A DNA stretch of 64,000 nucleotides from an uncultured Alphaproteobacteria bacterium (lineage in GTDB: Bacteria; Pseudomonadota; Alphaproteobacteria; Rs-D84). The position numbers and the translations under genes were made by a program. This document shows, piece by piece, positions 43,665-52,021 of the stretch. The notes beneath the pieces are model-generated. The model was not told the DNA's origin. It did not search any database and was given only the letters and a program-made list of their open reading frames with translations. Positions within the stretch are counted from its first letter, which is position 1. Every line of letters begins with the position of its first letter. The DNA is taken from assembly GCA_946623825.1 (NCBI GenBank), contig CAMORN010000003.1, positions 32,776 to 96,775 on the forward strand. Direction: 5' to 3'.

Positions 43665-43692
43665 AATATAACACAAAAATATATTTTGTCAA
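43665..43692 (-). promoter_or_regulatory. Palindrome-bearing promoter of the 309/284-aa operon
   Basis: On the minus strand TTGACA (43687-43692), 16 bp, TATATT (43665-43670). The palindrome ACAAAAATATATTTTGT spans 43673-43689. Confidence 0.6.
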
Positions 43693-43736
43693 TATAATAT
43701 TAAAAAAATAAAAAAACAGTATTACCCCGTTTTGAT

Positions 43737-43921
43737 TTCTGGCGCGCCCAGCAGACTCGCTCGGTATCCCTGTGCGGCATTCGTGACGATTTCACTGCAC
43801 TTCGTTTGCAAAATCTACTCATTGTCGAACCTTCGTTGCTGACGCAACTTTTCCGGTTCTCGTCCTGCGGACACAAAAAAAACGACCTGAAAGGTCGTAT
43901 TTTTTCTGGCGCGCCCAGCAG
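43737..43921 (-). repeat. Downstream partial copy of the tRNA-Arg 3' end
   Basis: The 18 bp at 43904-43921 (last part of tRNA-Arg with CCA and flank) recur at 43737-43754, and the match continues (ACTCG) after a one-base deletion. Between them lie the tRNA terminator, the segment GGACGAGAACCG also found after tRNA-Val, and a spacer with hairpin GTTGCGTCAGCAAC. The organisation parallels the tRNA-Val repeat. Confidence 0.7.
43882..43898 (-). terminator. Terminator after tRNA-Arg
   Basis: ACGACCT-GAA-AGGTCGT (43882-43898) with a T-run on the minus strand, 8 nt after the tRNA. Confidence 0.8.
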
Positions 43922-43983
43922 GACTCGAACCTGCAACCCACAGATTAGAAATCTGTTGCTCTATCCAATTGAGCCATGGGCGC
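43907..43983 (-). tRNA. tRNA-Arg (anticodon TCT)
   Basis: Acceptor GCGCCCA pairs with TGGGCGC; CCA is encoded. The anticodon stem ACAGA/TCTGT encloses TTTCTAA, giving TCT. The T-loop is standard. Confidence 0.93.
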
Positions 43984-44059
43984 ATGTTGTGGATTCTATA
44001 TTAAAACAATCGTAATTGCAACTGTTTTATAATAACTTATGTTCCAATATTTAAATAAC

Positions 44060-44088
44060 TTGACATAAACAAAATTTTGTCTTACTCT
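44060..44088 (+). promoter_or_regulatory. Palindrome-bearing promoter of the 76-aa gene
   Basis: TTGACA (44060-44065), 17 bp, TACTCT (44083-44088; weak -10). The spacer contains the perfect palindrome ACAAAATTTTGT (44069-44080). Confidence 0.5.
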
Positions 44089-44107
44089 TAACTAAAAGAG
44101 GTAAAAA

Positions 44108-44338
44108 ATGGCAAACAAAAATTTTTCTATCGATTTTGGCAAAATAGTTGCTTACGATTTTGGAAATTTAAAAACAGAAAACAAAAGTCCTGATGATTGC
44201 TATCATATAAGTGGTATTCTTTGTGATTGTGTATGTGATGCGATTTGGGCTCCAGAACCAGCAATGGCTGTTGCTAAAGCCCCAAATTTAAAATCACAAG
44301 TTATATCAAAATGTGTTCATACACGCATAAAAGGATAA
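44108..44338 (+). CDS. Small Cys-containing protein (76 aa)
   Basis: A short protein without signal peptide, with the Cys pattern CYHISGILCDCVCDAIW and one more Cys near the end. AAAGAGG precedes the ATG, and a strong terminator follows the stop by a few nt. Monocistronic. Its promoter has the cleanest form of the spacer palindrome. No family was recognised; metal binding is possible. Confidence 0.7.
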   Translation: MANKNFSIDFGKIVAYDFGNLKTENKSPDDCYHISGILCDCVCDAIWAPEPAMAVAKAPNLKSQVISKCVHTRIKG

Positions 44339-44345
44339 AAAATAA

Positions 44346-44370
44346 AAAAACGCCGTTTTGGCGTTTTTTT
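44346..44370. terminator. Bidirectional terminator of the 76-aa gene and tyrS
   Basis: CGCC (44351-44354) and GGCG (44360-44363), extended by flanking A- and T-runs. Confidence 0.8.
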
Positions 44371-45580
44371 ATTTAATATTTACTTTCAAGAATGTTTTTT
44401 TACCGCGTTGCACCAATAATGAATCTGTTGGTTCAACAATGTAATCCTTGCTTGTTATTTTTGTTCCGTCTATCTGGATTCCGCCCTGTTCTACCATACG
44501 GCGTGCCTCTGATTTAGAATCAAACAATTTCACAGCAACCAAGAAATCAACAATTCCCATTGGTTCTGTCATTTCTAAATCAAAACTTGGTGCGGTATCA
44601 GAATTACCACCACCGAACAAAGAAGACGCGGTATTTGCCGCTTCATTTGCAGCATCTTCACCATGCGCAATTTTTGTTGCTTCAAAAGCAAGACGTTTTT
44701 TAACTTCGTTTAATTCTGCACCCTGCTTTGTTGATAATTCTGCAATTTCTTCCAATGGAATTTCTGTGAACAATTTCAAGAATTTTTCAACCAAATCATC
44801 TGGTACATTACGGAAATATTGATAATAATCATATGCACTCGTTTTTTCTTCGTTCACCCATATTGCATTACCAGCAGATTTTCCGATTTTATTACCATTA
44901 GAATCTGTTATCAATGCAGTTGATAAAACATATACTTCTTTGCCACATTTTTTACGAACCAATTCAATACCCATAACGGCATTACCCCATTGGTCTGCAC
45001 CGCATAATTGTAATACGCAATTATGTTGTTTATATAATGTCAAGAAATCAACTGCTTGGAATGTCATATAATTGAATTCAAGGAATGTCATACCGTTTTC
45101 TAAACGCTTTTTTACACTTTCCATAGATAACATTCTTGGAATTGTGAAATCAAGCCCATATTGTGCCAAAAAATCAAGATGTGAATACCCATGCATCCAA
45201 TCATAGTTATCCACCATTAATGCACCATTTTCGCCATCATTAAAATCAAGAAATTTAGAATATGATTTTTTCAGACCGCTGACATTTTTTGCAATTGTTT
45301 CTTCTGTCATCATTGGACGACCTGTATCACGACCAGACGGGTCCCCAATACGACCAGTTGCACCACCAACCAACATAATTGGTTTATGTCCATATTTTTG
45401 CAACCAACGCATCATCATAACCGGAACAAGATGTCCGACATGTAAACTGTCTGCGGTTGGGTCAGAACCCAAATATGCCACGATATGTCCGTCATTCAAT
45501 AAATCTTTGACAGCAGACATATTAGAACTTTGATTTATAAAACCACGCAGTTCCAATTCTTCAAATAATTTTCGTGTCAT
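44369..45580 (-). CDS. tyrS: Tyrosyl-tRNA synthetase
   Basis: This class Ic synthetase charges tRNA-Tyr. The HIGH-type motif (DSLHVGHLVP), the Tyr-binding region (QLCGADQWGN), the KMSKS-like loop (KIGKSAGNAIW) and the C-terminal S4 RNA-binding domain (GGIQIDGTKI) are present. Length (403 aa) is normal. An extended -10 TGTTATAAT precedes the gene (about 45611-45619, minus). Confidence 0.96.
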   Translation of the reverse strand: MTRKLFEELELRGFINQSSNMSAVKDLLNDGHIVAYLGSDPTADSLHVGHLVPVMMMRWLQKYGHKPIMLVGGATGRIGDPSGRDTGRPMMTEETIAKNVSGLKKSYSKFLDFNDGENGALMVDNYDWMHGYSHLDFLAQYGLDFTIPRMLSMESVKKRLENGMTFLEFNYMTFQAVDFLTLYKQHNCVLQLCGADQWGNAVMGIELVRKKCGKEVYVLSTALITDSNGNKIGKSAGNAIWVNEEKTSAYDYYQYFRNVPDDLVEKFLKLFTEIPLEEIAELSTKQGAELNEVKKRLAFEATKIAHGEDAANEAANTASSLFGGGNSDTAPSFDLEMTEPMGIVDFLVAVKLFDSKSEARRMVEQGGIQIDGTKITSKDYIVEPTDSLLVQRGKKTFLKVNIK

Positions 45581-45654
45581 ATTTCAACCCCTATTTCAAT
45601 TCAGACATAATTATAACATAAATTGCCTATTTATGTATATTAAAAAACTCGATC

Positions 45655-45686
45655 CTGCAAATGCTAGTAGTAGCATCGCAGTTTTT
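45655..45686 (-). terminator. Terminator of the 59-aa gene
   Basis: CTGC-ATGCTA (45655-45666) pairs with TAGCAT-GCAG (45671-45681) with small internal loops, followed on the minus strand by a T-run at about 45644-45650. Confidence 0.65.
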
Positions 45687-45687
45687 A

Positions 45688-45867
45688 TTATTTAACCAAA
45701 CCGTCTTTTTGCCATTTTAATCTGACAATGTTATATTTTTGTCTTTGTTTTTTATAAAATGCTCTCATTCTGTTCATACTGTCAACCAACAATACGCCAA
45801 ATGGTTTAATAGAACCATCTCTGTCAACATAGAATGTAGCATTTTGTCTACCAATTACTTTACTCAT
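45688..45867 (-). CDS. Small basic protein (59 aa)
   Basis: ATG at 45867 follows AAAGGAT by 7 nt. The product is strongly basic (many Lys and Arg), begins MSKVIGRQNATFYVD and has no membrane segment. It sits between tsf and tyrS on the same strand with its own terminator. The composition would suit an RNA- or ribosome-associated protein, but I do not recognise the family. Confidence 0.6.
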   Translation of the reverse strand: MSKVIGRQNATFYVDRDGSIKPFGVLLVDSMNRMRAFYKKQRQKYNIVRLKWQKDGLVK

Positions 45868-45893
45868 TATTTATCCTTTTGTTTATATGGGTT

Positions 45894-45922
45894 AAAAAAA
45901 CGTGCTTCGTTTCAAAGCACGT
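45894..45922 (-). terminator. Terminator of rpsB-tsf
   Basis: ACGTGCTT (45900-45907) pairs with AAGCACGT (45915-45922), with a T-run on the minus strand. Confidence 0.8.
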
Positions 45923-45942
45923 TTTTTAACTGCTTTGAAACC

Positions 45943-46812
45943 TTAGCCTAACATTTTTGCTACTTCGTCAGCCAGGTTATCTTCACGTTTTTGGATACCT
46001 TCGCCCAAGACATAGAATGCATAACCGGCCAATTTTCCGCCATGTTCTGCAATAACATCTTTGACTTTCTTAGAAGGGTCCATAACGAAAGGTTGTTCTT
46101 CCAAAACGGATTCAGCATACCATTTCTGGATACGGCCTTCTACCATTTTTTCAACAATGTTTTCAGGTTTGCCTGCTGTTGCGCCAGATTCAATGAAAAC
46201 TTTCTTTTCACGTGCAACTGCATTTGGATCAACATCTGCAATTGTCATAAATTCTGGTTTATTAGCAGCAATGTGCATTGCAATTTTATTACCGATTTCA
46301 TCGATACGAGCATCATCACCATTGATAGCAACGACAACACCGATTTGTCCCATACCTGGAACCAAGGCATTATGAACATATGTAAAGATATGATCACCAT
46401 TAACCTTTGCAATACGGCGCAAGCTCATATTTTCACCGATAGTAGAAATTGTTGCAGCAATATCATCTTTTACAGCGTCCAAAGTTGCTTCGAAATCACC
46501 CTGCAATTCAGCAGCTTTCTTTGCAACATTTGCAACCAATGTTTGGAATTTATCGTTTTTAGCAACGAAATCTGTTTCTGCGTTCAATTCAACAACGCAA
46601 CCCATATTGTCGCATTTGACAACTGTAACCAAACCGGATGCAGCAACACGACCTGCTTTAGATGCAGCTTTGACGATACCTTTTTGACGTAACCAATCAG
46701 CAGCGGCTTCTATATCACCGTTGTTTTCAACCAAAGCTTTTTTGCAATCCATCATACCTGCGGAAGTTTTTTCACGCAGTTCTTGAATCAATTTTGCTGT
46801 TACTTCTGCCAT
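45943..46812 (-). CDS. tsf: Elongation factor Ts
   Basis: EF-Ts is the nucleotide exchange factor for EF-Tu. The N-terminal UBA-like domain (ELREKTSAGMMDCKKAL), the AADWLRQKGI segment and the core motif ELNAETDFVAKN are diagnostic. Length (289 aa) is normal. It follows rpsB by 24 nt in the conserved rpsB-tsf order. Confidence 0.97.
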   Translation of the reverse strand: MAEVTAKLIQELREKTSAGMMDCKKALVENNGDIEAAADWLRQKGIVKAASKAGRVAASGLVTVVKCDNMGCVVELNAETDFVAKNDKFQTLVANVAKKAAELQGDFEATLDAVKDDIAATISTIGENMSLRRIAKVNGDHIFTYVHNALVPGMGQIGVVVAINGDDARIDEIGNKIAMHIAANKPEFMTIADVDPNAVAREKKVFIESGATAGKPENIVEKMVEGRIQKWYAESVLEEQPFVMDPSKKVKDVIAEHGGKLAGYAFYVLGEGIQKREDNLADEVAKMLG

Positions 46813-46836
46813 TGTTTTTCCCTTTCTTTATAATTG

Positions 46837-47676
46837 TTATTTTGCTAATTTGCTGCGACGAACTTCACGAGCTTCGGAAGTTTTAGATTTTTGTTTTGCT
46901 TCTTTAACTTTCAAATCGTGTTCGATTTCTTCAGCAGCAGCTTCTGCGTTATCAGATTCTGCTTTTTTACCAGCAGCACCACCCAATCTTTTTTCAATAC
47001 CAGACAAGATAGCGTCAACGAACAAATCACAATACAATTGTGTTGCGCGAGATGCGTCATCATTACCTGGAACTGGGTAATCTACCAATTCTGGGTTAGC
47101 ATTTGTATCACAGATAGCAATTGTTGGGATGTCCAAATTTCTTGCTTCGTGAACTGCGTTCAATTCACGTGGAACATCAATAACAATCATTGCCTGAGGA
47201 ACACCGTGCATTTCCAAAATACCGCCAAATATATCACGTAATTTAGCGACTTCTTTTGTCATAACACCAACTTCTTTCTTGGTTAAACCCAATTTGTCAG
47301 CATTAACAATATCGTTTTCCATTTTTTTCAAACGACGGATACTCTGAGAAACTGTTGTCCAGTTTGTCAACATACCACCCAACCAACGATTATTTACATA
47401 ATATTGGCCACAACGTTCTGCTGCATCTTTAACGATTTCTTTTGCTTGATGTTTTGTAGCAACAAACAAAATTTTACCGCCAGCAGCTGCGATTGCTTCC
47501 AATGCAACCAAAGAACGGTGCAACAAAGGTGCTGTTTTGTTCAAATTGATAATGTGAATTTTATCTTTAACGCCATAAACATATGGTGTCATAAGTGGGT
47601 TCCAACGACGTGTGTGGTGTCCAAAATGAACGCCTGCTTCCATCAGTTGTTTCATAGTAAATGTAGGCAATGCCAT
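46837..47676 (-). CDS. rpsB: 30S ribosomal protein uS2
   Basis: The S2 signatures are present: MKQLMEAGVHFGHHTRRWNP and the GGMLTNWTTV block; PELVDYPVPGNDDASRA lies near the C-terminus. A Lys/Glu/Ala-rich tail extends it to 279 aa. It heads the rpsB-tsf operon. The 5' region (47677-47836) holds two promoters and a hairpin that may autoregulate. Confidence 0.97.
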   Translation of the reverse strand: MALPTFTMKQLMEAGVHFGHHTRRWNPLMTPYVYGVKDKIHIINLNKTAPLLHRSLVALEAIAAAGGKILFVATKHQAKEIVKDAAERCGQYYVNNRWLGGMLTNWTTVSQSIRRLKKMENDIVNADKLGLTKKEVGVMTKEVAKLRDIFGGILEMHGVPQAMIVIDVPRELNAVHEARNLDIPTIAICDTNANPELVDYPVPGNDDASRATQLYCDLFVDAILSGIEKRLGGAAGKKAESDNAEAAAEEIEHDLKVKEAKQKSKTSEAREVRRSKLAK

Positions 47677-47739
47677 GATTTATCCTTTTTTTCTGTTATT
47701 ATCCTCGTCAGCAGATGTAAAAAACCAAAACATAATTTT

Positions 47740-47836
47740 GGACAGAAATTATATCAGCTAACTGTGTTCTTCGCGCAAGCGCGTGAGCACATATTAAACA
47801 ATTTTTCCGGAAAAATCAAGTTTTTTTTGATAAAAA
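47740..47836 (-). promoter_or_regulatory. rpsB leader region
   Basis: On the minus strand TTGATT-17-TAATAT (about 47793-47822) precedes a strong hairpin (GTGCTC.../...GAACAC around CGCGC-TTG-GCGCG, about 47765-47791), then an extended -10 TGATATAAT (about 47746-47754). Such hairpin leaders upstream of rpsB are known S2 autoregulatory sites in other proteobacteria; equivalence here is inference. Confidence 0.45.
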
Positions 47837-48676
47837 CTATCTTGTTCGTTCTAAAACCCAAACGCCATTTTGGAAAACGCTTTTTGTTTCTATAAATTTC
47901 TTTTCAAATTTCCAATTATTATAACGTTTAGACATTAAATACATATAAAAACCAAATACTTCGTCATATCCATCATTGACACACTGGGTTACTATGCGGC
48001 CACCGACATTAACATGTTCCATCAAACCAGCAATAATTTTTTGATGTTTTCCACCCGGAATATAATCAAAAATGTTAGACAAATGTATAAAATCATAAGA
48101 TTTAGTTAAATACGCAGATAAATTACACGCGTCTGACATAATAAAATTGTACGGTTCTTTAACCTTTGCGCGCATTTTATAATATTCAAAAACACTTGGA
48201 CGAGATGCCGCTGAAATCGGATGTGCCCCACGCGAAAACAATGCCTTATCCTGCAATGCATAAATATATTCAGATTCAATTTTTGGTATTTTTTCAAGAA
48301 TTTCTGGCATATATTTTACATCTTTAATCGTGCAAAAAGGTTTTACCTTTAACATATAAACACTTTTCAAAAATTCAAGATATGCGATATACCCCAATTT
48401 TTTTATTGCCTCGACTTTGATATCCATAAAACATTTTGCATTATAACTGACATCAAATGTATCAACATGTTTTGCACCATACAAAGAACAAAACAAAGGA
48501 TGATCGCCAGATGCCGCAACAACCAACGCATTATCACATTTTTTTGGAACAAAACGCATTGTTTTACGCAAATCTTCGTTTGATACAGTATATGCCATAG
48601 AATAAGTGCCGAAAGTCCCACTGCCTTCATCATGCACACTGTCTTGCGCAATTTTATAATCTGGAATAAAATCCAT
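47837..48676 (-). CDS. DUF3419-like SAM-dependent enzyme
   Basis: A Rossmann-type motif (NALVVAASGDHPL, about residues 52-64) and an acidic strand end (VDTFDVS) with the following KVEAIKKLGYIAYLEFL block resemble DUF3419, whose members include BtaA-type 3-amino-3-carboxypropyl transferases of betaine-lipid synthesis. A second motif (YDFIHLSNIFDYIPGG) is typical of SAM enzymes. I start at ATG 48676; ATG 48685 is possible. The promoter (48703-48731, minus) carries the spacer palindrome. A lipid role is an inference; a generic methyltransferase is the alternative. Confidence 0.6.
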   Translation of the reverse strand: MDFIPDYKIAQDSVHDEGSGTFGTYSMAYTVSNEDLRKTMRFVPKKCDNALVVAASGDHPLFCSLYGAKHVDTFDVSYNAKCFMDIKVEAIKKLGYIAYLEFLKSVYMLKVKPFCTIKDVKYMPEILEKIPKIESEYIYALQDKALFSRGAHPISAASRPSVFEYYKMRAKVKEPYNFIMSDACNLSAYLTKSYDFIHLSNIFDYIPGGKHQKIIAGLMEHVNVGGRIVTQCVNDGYDEVFGFYMYLMSKRYNNWKFEKKFIETKSVFQNGVWVLERTR

Positions 48677-48702
48677 TAAAAACATCCTTTATTTTTGCAC
48701 AA

Positions 48703-48731
48703 AATATAATACAAAATATTTTATTTGTCAA
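48703..48731 (-). promoter_or_regulatory. Palindrome-bearing promoter of the DUF3419-like gene
   Basis: On the minus strand TTGACA (48726-48731), 17 bp, TATATT (48703-48708). The palindrome ACAAA...TTTGT spans 48711-48728. Confidence 0.65.
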
Positions 48732-48784
48732 TATTTATATTTTTATGTTATTTTTTTGACTTAAATATGATAAAATTCCCAAAC

Positions 48785-49993
48785 ATGAGAGAGATTAACC
48801 CACATCTAACAAAAGACGAATTATTATTTACCGGATTTTCGGTCTGCCATAACATTTCTAAATTATTTCTAGGAACTTTTGTTGTTTCTTTCTTGATGCA
48901 CTATTCTGTCAACGAAATTGTTTCTGTGTCGGCATACAGATTGTTTTATTATTTTGCAATATGTTTGACATTTATTTTGTCTACCGCATGGTGCAAAACA
49001 GGAAACAAAACAACCCTGTTCGGTATGAATATTATAACACGAATCGTGTTGTTGGGTTTGATTGCTTTGTTGGGCGCACGGGCCGCCGATTATGTGATAT
49101 TATTGGGTGTTTTATACGGTGTATTCGACGGATTTTATAATCTGCCAATGTATGCGATGATTATAGAAAAAGTTCCATATAAAAGAATGGTATTTTTTCT
49201 GGGAACAAAAACCGCAATAAAAAATATTTTTCAAATATTATTTCCTGTTATAATGGGCTATTTTATAACCACACAATCTTTGCAAAACACCGCATGGGTT
49301 ATATTGGGCATACTTGCAATTGAAACATTTATGTTGTTTTTGTTGTCCCCTTCACAAAAAACATCTGAAAAACCAGTGAATTTTGTCGGATTTTATAAAA
49401 CTATCAGACATAATTCAACAGTGTTGAAACAATATTTTGCTGAGGTTTTTTGCAGCTTTGCAGATGTACTTGAAACCATTGTTACAATGTACATTGTTTA
49501 TGTATTTTTTACCGATATGAATCTAGGAATATGGACAACAGTTTTCACAATTTGCACAATCATAGCATCTTGGTTGTTCGGACGTTTTTGTACCAGACGC
49601 GATTATAAATGGGTTGTATGGCTGTGTTCTATATTAATGTTATCAACAACAACTTTTTTATATTTAAATGTTAATCATTTCAGCACCCTGTCCTATGCCT
49701 TTGCTTCAACAGTATGCCTTGAAATATTAAACCAGATTTCTGGCGCAAACAGTTTGAATATAGCAAAAACCAAATTTATTCCATCTGAATATTGTGCAGA
49801 ATATCTGGTCGGGCGCGCAATAGCAATGTTTATTGGTCGTTGGGTTGCATTCGTGTTGTTAATGTATCTGGGGGTTTTCGAATTAAAAAATATGTTGGGT
49901 GCATTTATAATTTTAGCTGTCTTTGCAAAAATATTCGGCAGTTTAACTTCAGCAAAACTGACCGACGAAATATCCAAACAAATAAAACATTAA
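48785..49993 (+). CDS. MFS-type transporter
   Basis: About twelve predicted membrane helices with a central cytoplasmic loop (about 185-205), the MFS layout (402 aa). The substrate cannot be read from the sequence. An extended -10 (TG-A-TAAAAT at 48768-48776) ends 8 nt before ATG 48785, which suggests a leaderless mRNA and decides against the in-frame starts at 48725 and 48767. It is divergent from the DUF3419-like gene and followed by the subtilase. Confidence 0.8.
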   Translation: MREINPHLTKDELLFTGFSVCHNISKLFLGTFVVSFLMHYSVNEIVSVSAYRLFYYFAICLTFILSTAWCKTGNKTTLFGMNIITRIVLLGLIALLGARAADYVILLGVLYGVFDGFYNLPMYAMIIEKVPYKRMVFFLGTKTAIKNIFQILFPVIMGYFITTQSLQNTAWVILGILAIETFMLFLLSPSQKTSEKPVNFVGFYKTIRHNSTVLKQYFAEVFCSFADVLETIVTMYIVYVFFTDMNLGIWTTVFTICTIIASWLFGRFCTRRDYKWVVWLCSILMLSTTTFLYLNVNHFSTLSYAFASTVCLEILNQISGANSLNIAKTKFIPSEYCAEYLVGRAIAMFIGRWVAFVLLMYLGVFELKNMLGAFIILAVFAKIFGSLTSAKLTDEISKQIKH

Positions 49994-50040
49994 AGACAAA
50001 AAACCTTTTTACATTTTGCTTTTATTTACAATAAAAAATA

Positions 50041-50069
50041 TTGACAAATAATATTTTTGTGTTTATTAT
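50041..50069 (+). promoter_or_regulatory. Leaderless, palindrome-bearing promoter of the subtilase
   Basis: TTGACA (50041-50046), 17 bp, TATTAT (50064-50069), 8 nt before the ATG at 50078. The palindrome ACAAA...TTTGT spans 50044-50060. Confidence 0.65.
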
Positions 50070-50077
50070 TATATCAA

Positions 50078-52018
50078 ATGAATTTGACAAAAAGAATTTT
50101 TAGCATCTGTTTAACAACCATTTTTTTGGCAACCGGTTCTTTTGCGTCAACAAATAATTGCAAAAATAAAAGATATCGCCAATTTCACCCAGATGAATGT
50201 GAATCTGTAAATTATAATAACTCAGCAGTCGCTCTGTTGGGTGGCGCTGCATTAGTTGGTATTGGTGTTGCATTAATGCATCAAAATTCATCTGATTCAA
50301 TACCATCGGCAAAAATAACAAATCAAACAAATTTTACCCGTTCTTCATATGCAGATTATTCATTATCAGACACCGTGAACAATCAAAGATTGGCTGATAA
50401 TTATATGAATTCTTTGACAAACGGAAACGACATAGACAGCAACACATTAAGCAAAATAAGAAATTCTGCACAATATCTGAAAAATTATGCACAATATGAA
50501 TCTATCAATTTTGCATGGGCAAACGCCCGTGGTTTTAACGGTAAAAATGTGAACATTGCAATTATGGACGATTTTTATTCCTATCATGGTTCAGCGGTAT
50601 CAAATATTGCACAAAATATCGCGACAAAATCCAATGTTTCAACATACAAAATCACAATCGATAACAATAAATTTATGTCTTATGATGATATTGCAAACGT
50701 GTACGCAAACACATCTGGTCAACATATATATAATAACAGCTGGCAAATAATTGCATCAGAAATTCAAAATTCCGCAACCGCAATTTACAACAACAATCAA
50801 CTTAAAACCTATGCTCAGGCACAAGAATACATTTACAATGCAACAAGTCAAAATTTTGTAAATCAAATCATTAATCGCGCCATAGAAGACGACAGCATTT
50901 TCGTTTGGGCGGCTGGAAACGAAGCTTTTTCTGAAAGTGGTGTTTTATCAGCCATACCAATTGCTTTTCCTGAAATTCAGGGACATTTTGTAAATGTTGT
51001 TTCTTTTGATACAAATACAAAATCTCTTTCTTGGTTCAGCAATCAATGCGGAATTACACAAAATTATTGCATCGCAGCACCCGGAACTTTGATTCAAACT
51101 GATGCTGTTGATTACAGATTAAGCGGGACCAGTTTTGCCGCCCCAATTGTTTCTGGCGCAATTGCTACAATAAAAGATGCGTTTCCATATATGAACGCGA
51201 CACAAATAACACAATTATTATTTGCCACTGCAAAAGACATCGGTACCCCAGGGATTGATTCTGTTTTTGGTTGGGGTTTATTAGATATGGAAAAAGCAAC
51301 GAAACCTGTTGGTGAACCAAAAATCGTATTATCAGAAAACAATATTCAACCATTGCGCGCTGCTAAAATCAGTGGTATGGCGGCAGCTGCTATCAAAAAA
51401 GCAAATGTAAAATTAGCTTTTGTTGATGATTTTGGTCGTGCATTTACAACAAATTTGTCAGACCATATTAAAATTGCAAAATACGGTCGTTTAATTGATA
51501 AAATCAAAACGGACGAAAACAATTCTGTTTCTTTTGAAAACGGATTTGAATTCGGTTTTAAACAAAATAACCTTCTGGAATCAAACGGATTATTATCAAC
51601 AAAAGGCAATAATTTAATAAACTTTGTTGGTTATAAAAATGAATATGATTTTGGAAACATGAAATTATATCAAAAAACAAGGCTCGGTTTTTCAACACCA
51701 ATTGCAGATGAAAATTCATTACTTGATTCTGTTTCAAACATATATACATTAAATGCAAAAATAGGTTTTTCTTTTGATGATTTTGATTTTGGAATTGAAA
51801 TCCCAGATACAATTATCAATGGCAATATGTTCTTGAACACTCCGATTGGTCGTGATTTTAACGGCAATATGATTTATCAGAAAACGAAAATAAATCTTGC
51901 CACACAACCGTCATTTGAATTTAACGCAAAATATAAATCTTTGTATATTGGTTATATAAAAAACCATGATATAAAAGACGAATTTTATATCATGGCAAAA
52001 ACAAAATTTATGTTTTAA
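50078..52018 (+). CDS. Secreted subtilisin-like serine protease (646 aa)
   Basis: A signal peptide (1-24) is followed by a short Cys-containing segment, a hydrophobic stretch (about 49-68) and an S8 domain. The catalytic triad is readable: Asp164 (IAIMDDF), His170 (YHGSAV) and Ser352 (SGTSFAAPIVSGA), with the oxyanion Asn in AAGNEA. Asp and His are only six residues apart, much closer than in typical subtilisins. The C-terminal 220 residues have alternating hydrophobic strands and end in Phe, as in outer-membrane beta-domains, so it may be autotransported or anchored. ATG 50078 is chosen over the TTG at 50057 because the -10 lies between them. Confidence 0.88.
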   Translation: MNLTKRIFSICLTTIFLATGSFASTNNCKNKRYRQFHPDECESVNYNNSAVALLGGAALVGIGVALMHQNSSDSIPSAKITNQTNFTRSSYADYSLSDTVNNQRLADNYMNSLTNGNDIDSNTLSKIRNSAQYLKNYAQYESINFAWANARGFNGKNVNIAIMDDFYSYHGSAVSNIAQNIATKSNVSTYKITIDNNKFMSYDDIANVYANTSGQHIYNNSWQIIASEIQNSATAIYNNNQLKTYAQAQEYIYNATSQNFVNQIINRAIEDDSIFVWAAGNEAFSESGVLSAIPIAFPEIQGHFVNVVSFDTNTKSLSWFSNQCGITQNYCIAAPGTLIQTDAVDYRLSGTSFAAPIVSGAIATIKDAFPYMNATQITQLLFATAKDIGTPGIDSVFGWGLLDMEKATKPVGEPKIVLSENNIQPLRAAKISGMAAAAIKKANVKLAFVDDFGRAFTTNLSDHIKIAKYGRLIDKIKTDENNSVSFENGFEFGFKQNNLLESNGLLSTKGNNLINFVGYKNEYDFGNMKLYQKTRLGFSTPIADENSLLDSVSNIYTLNAKIGFSFDDFDFGIEIPDTIINGNMFLNTPIGRDFNGNMIYQKTKINLATQPSFEFNAKYKSLYIGYIKNHDIKDEFYIMAKTKFMF

Positions 52019-52021
52019 TTA

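Noticed and set aside
43700..43936. 78-codon basic ORF overlapping tRNA-Arg (rtT/Tpr-like idea)
   Set aside because: It starts inside the tRNA, has no ribosome-binding site and no comparable ORF occurs in the tRNA-Val repeat.
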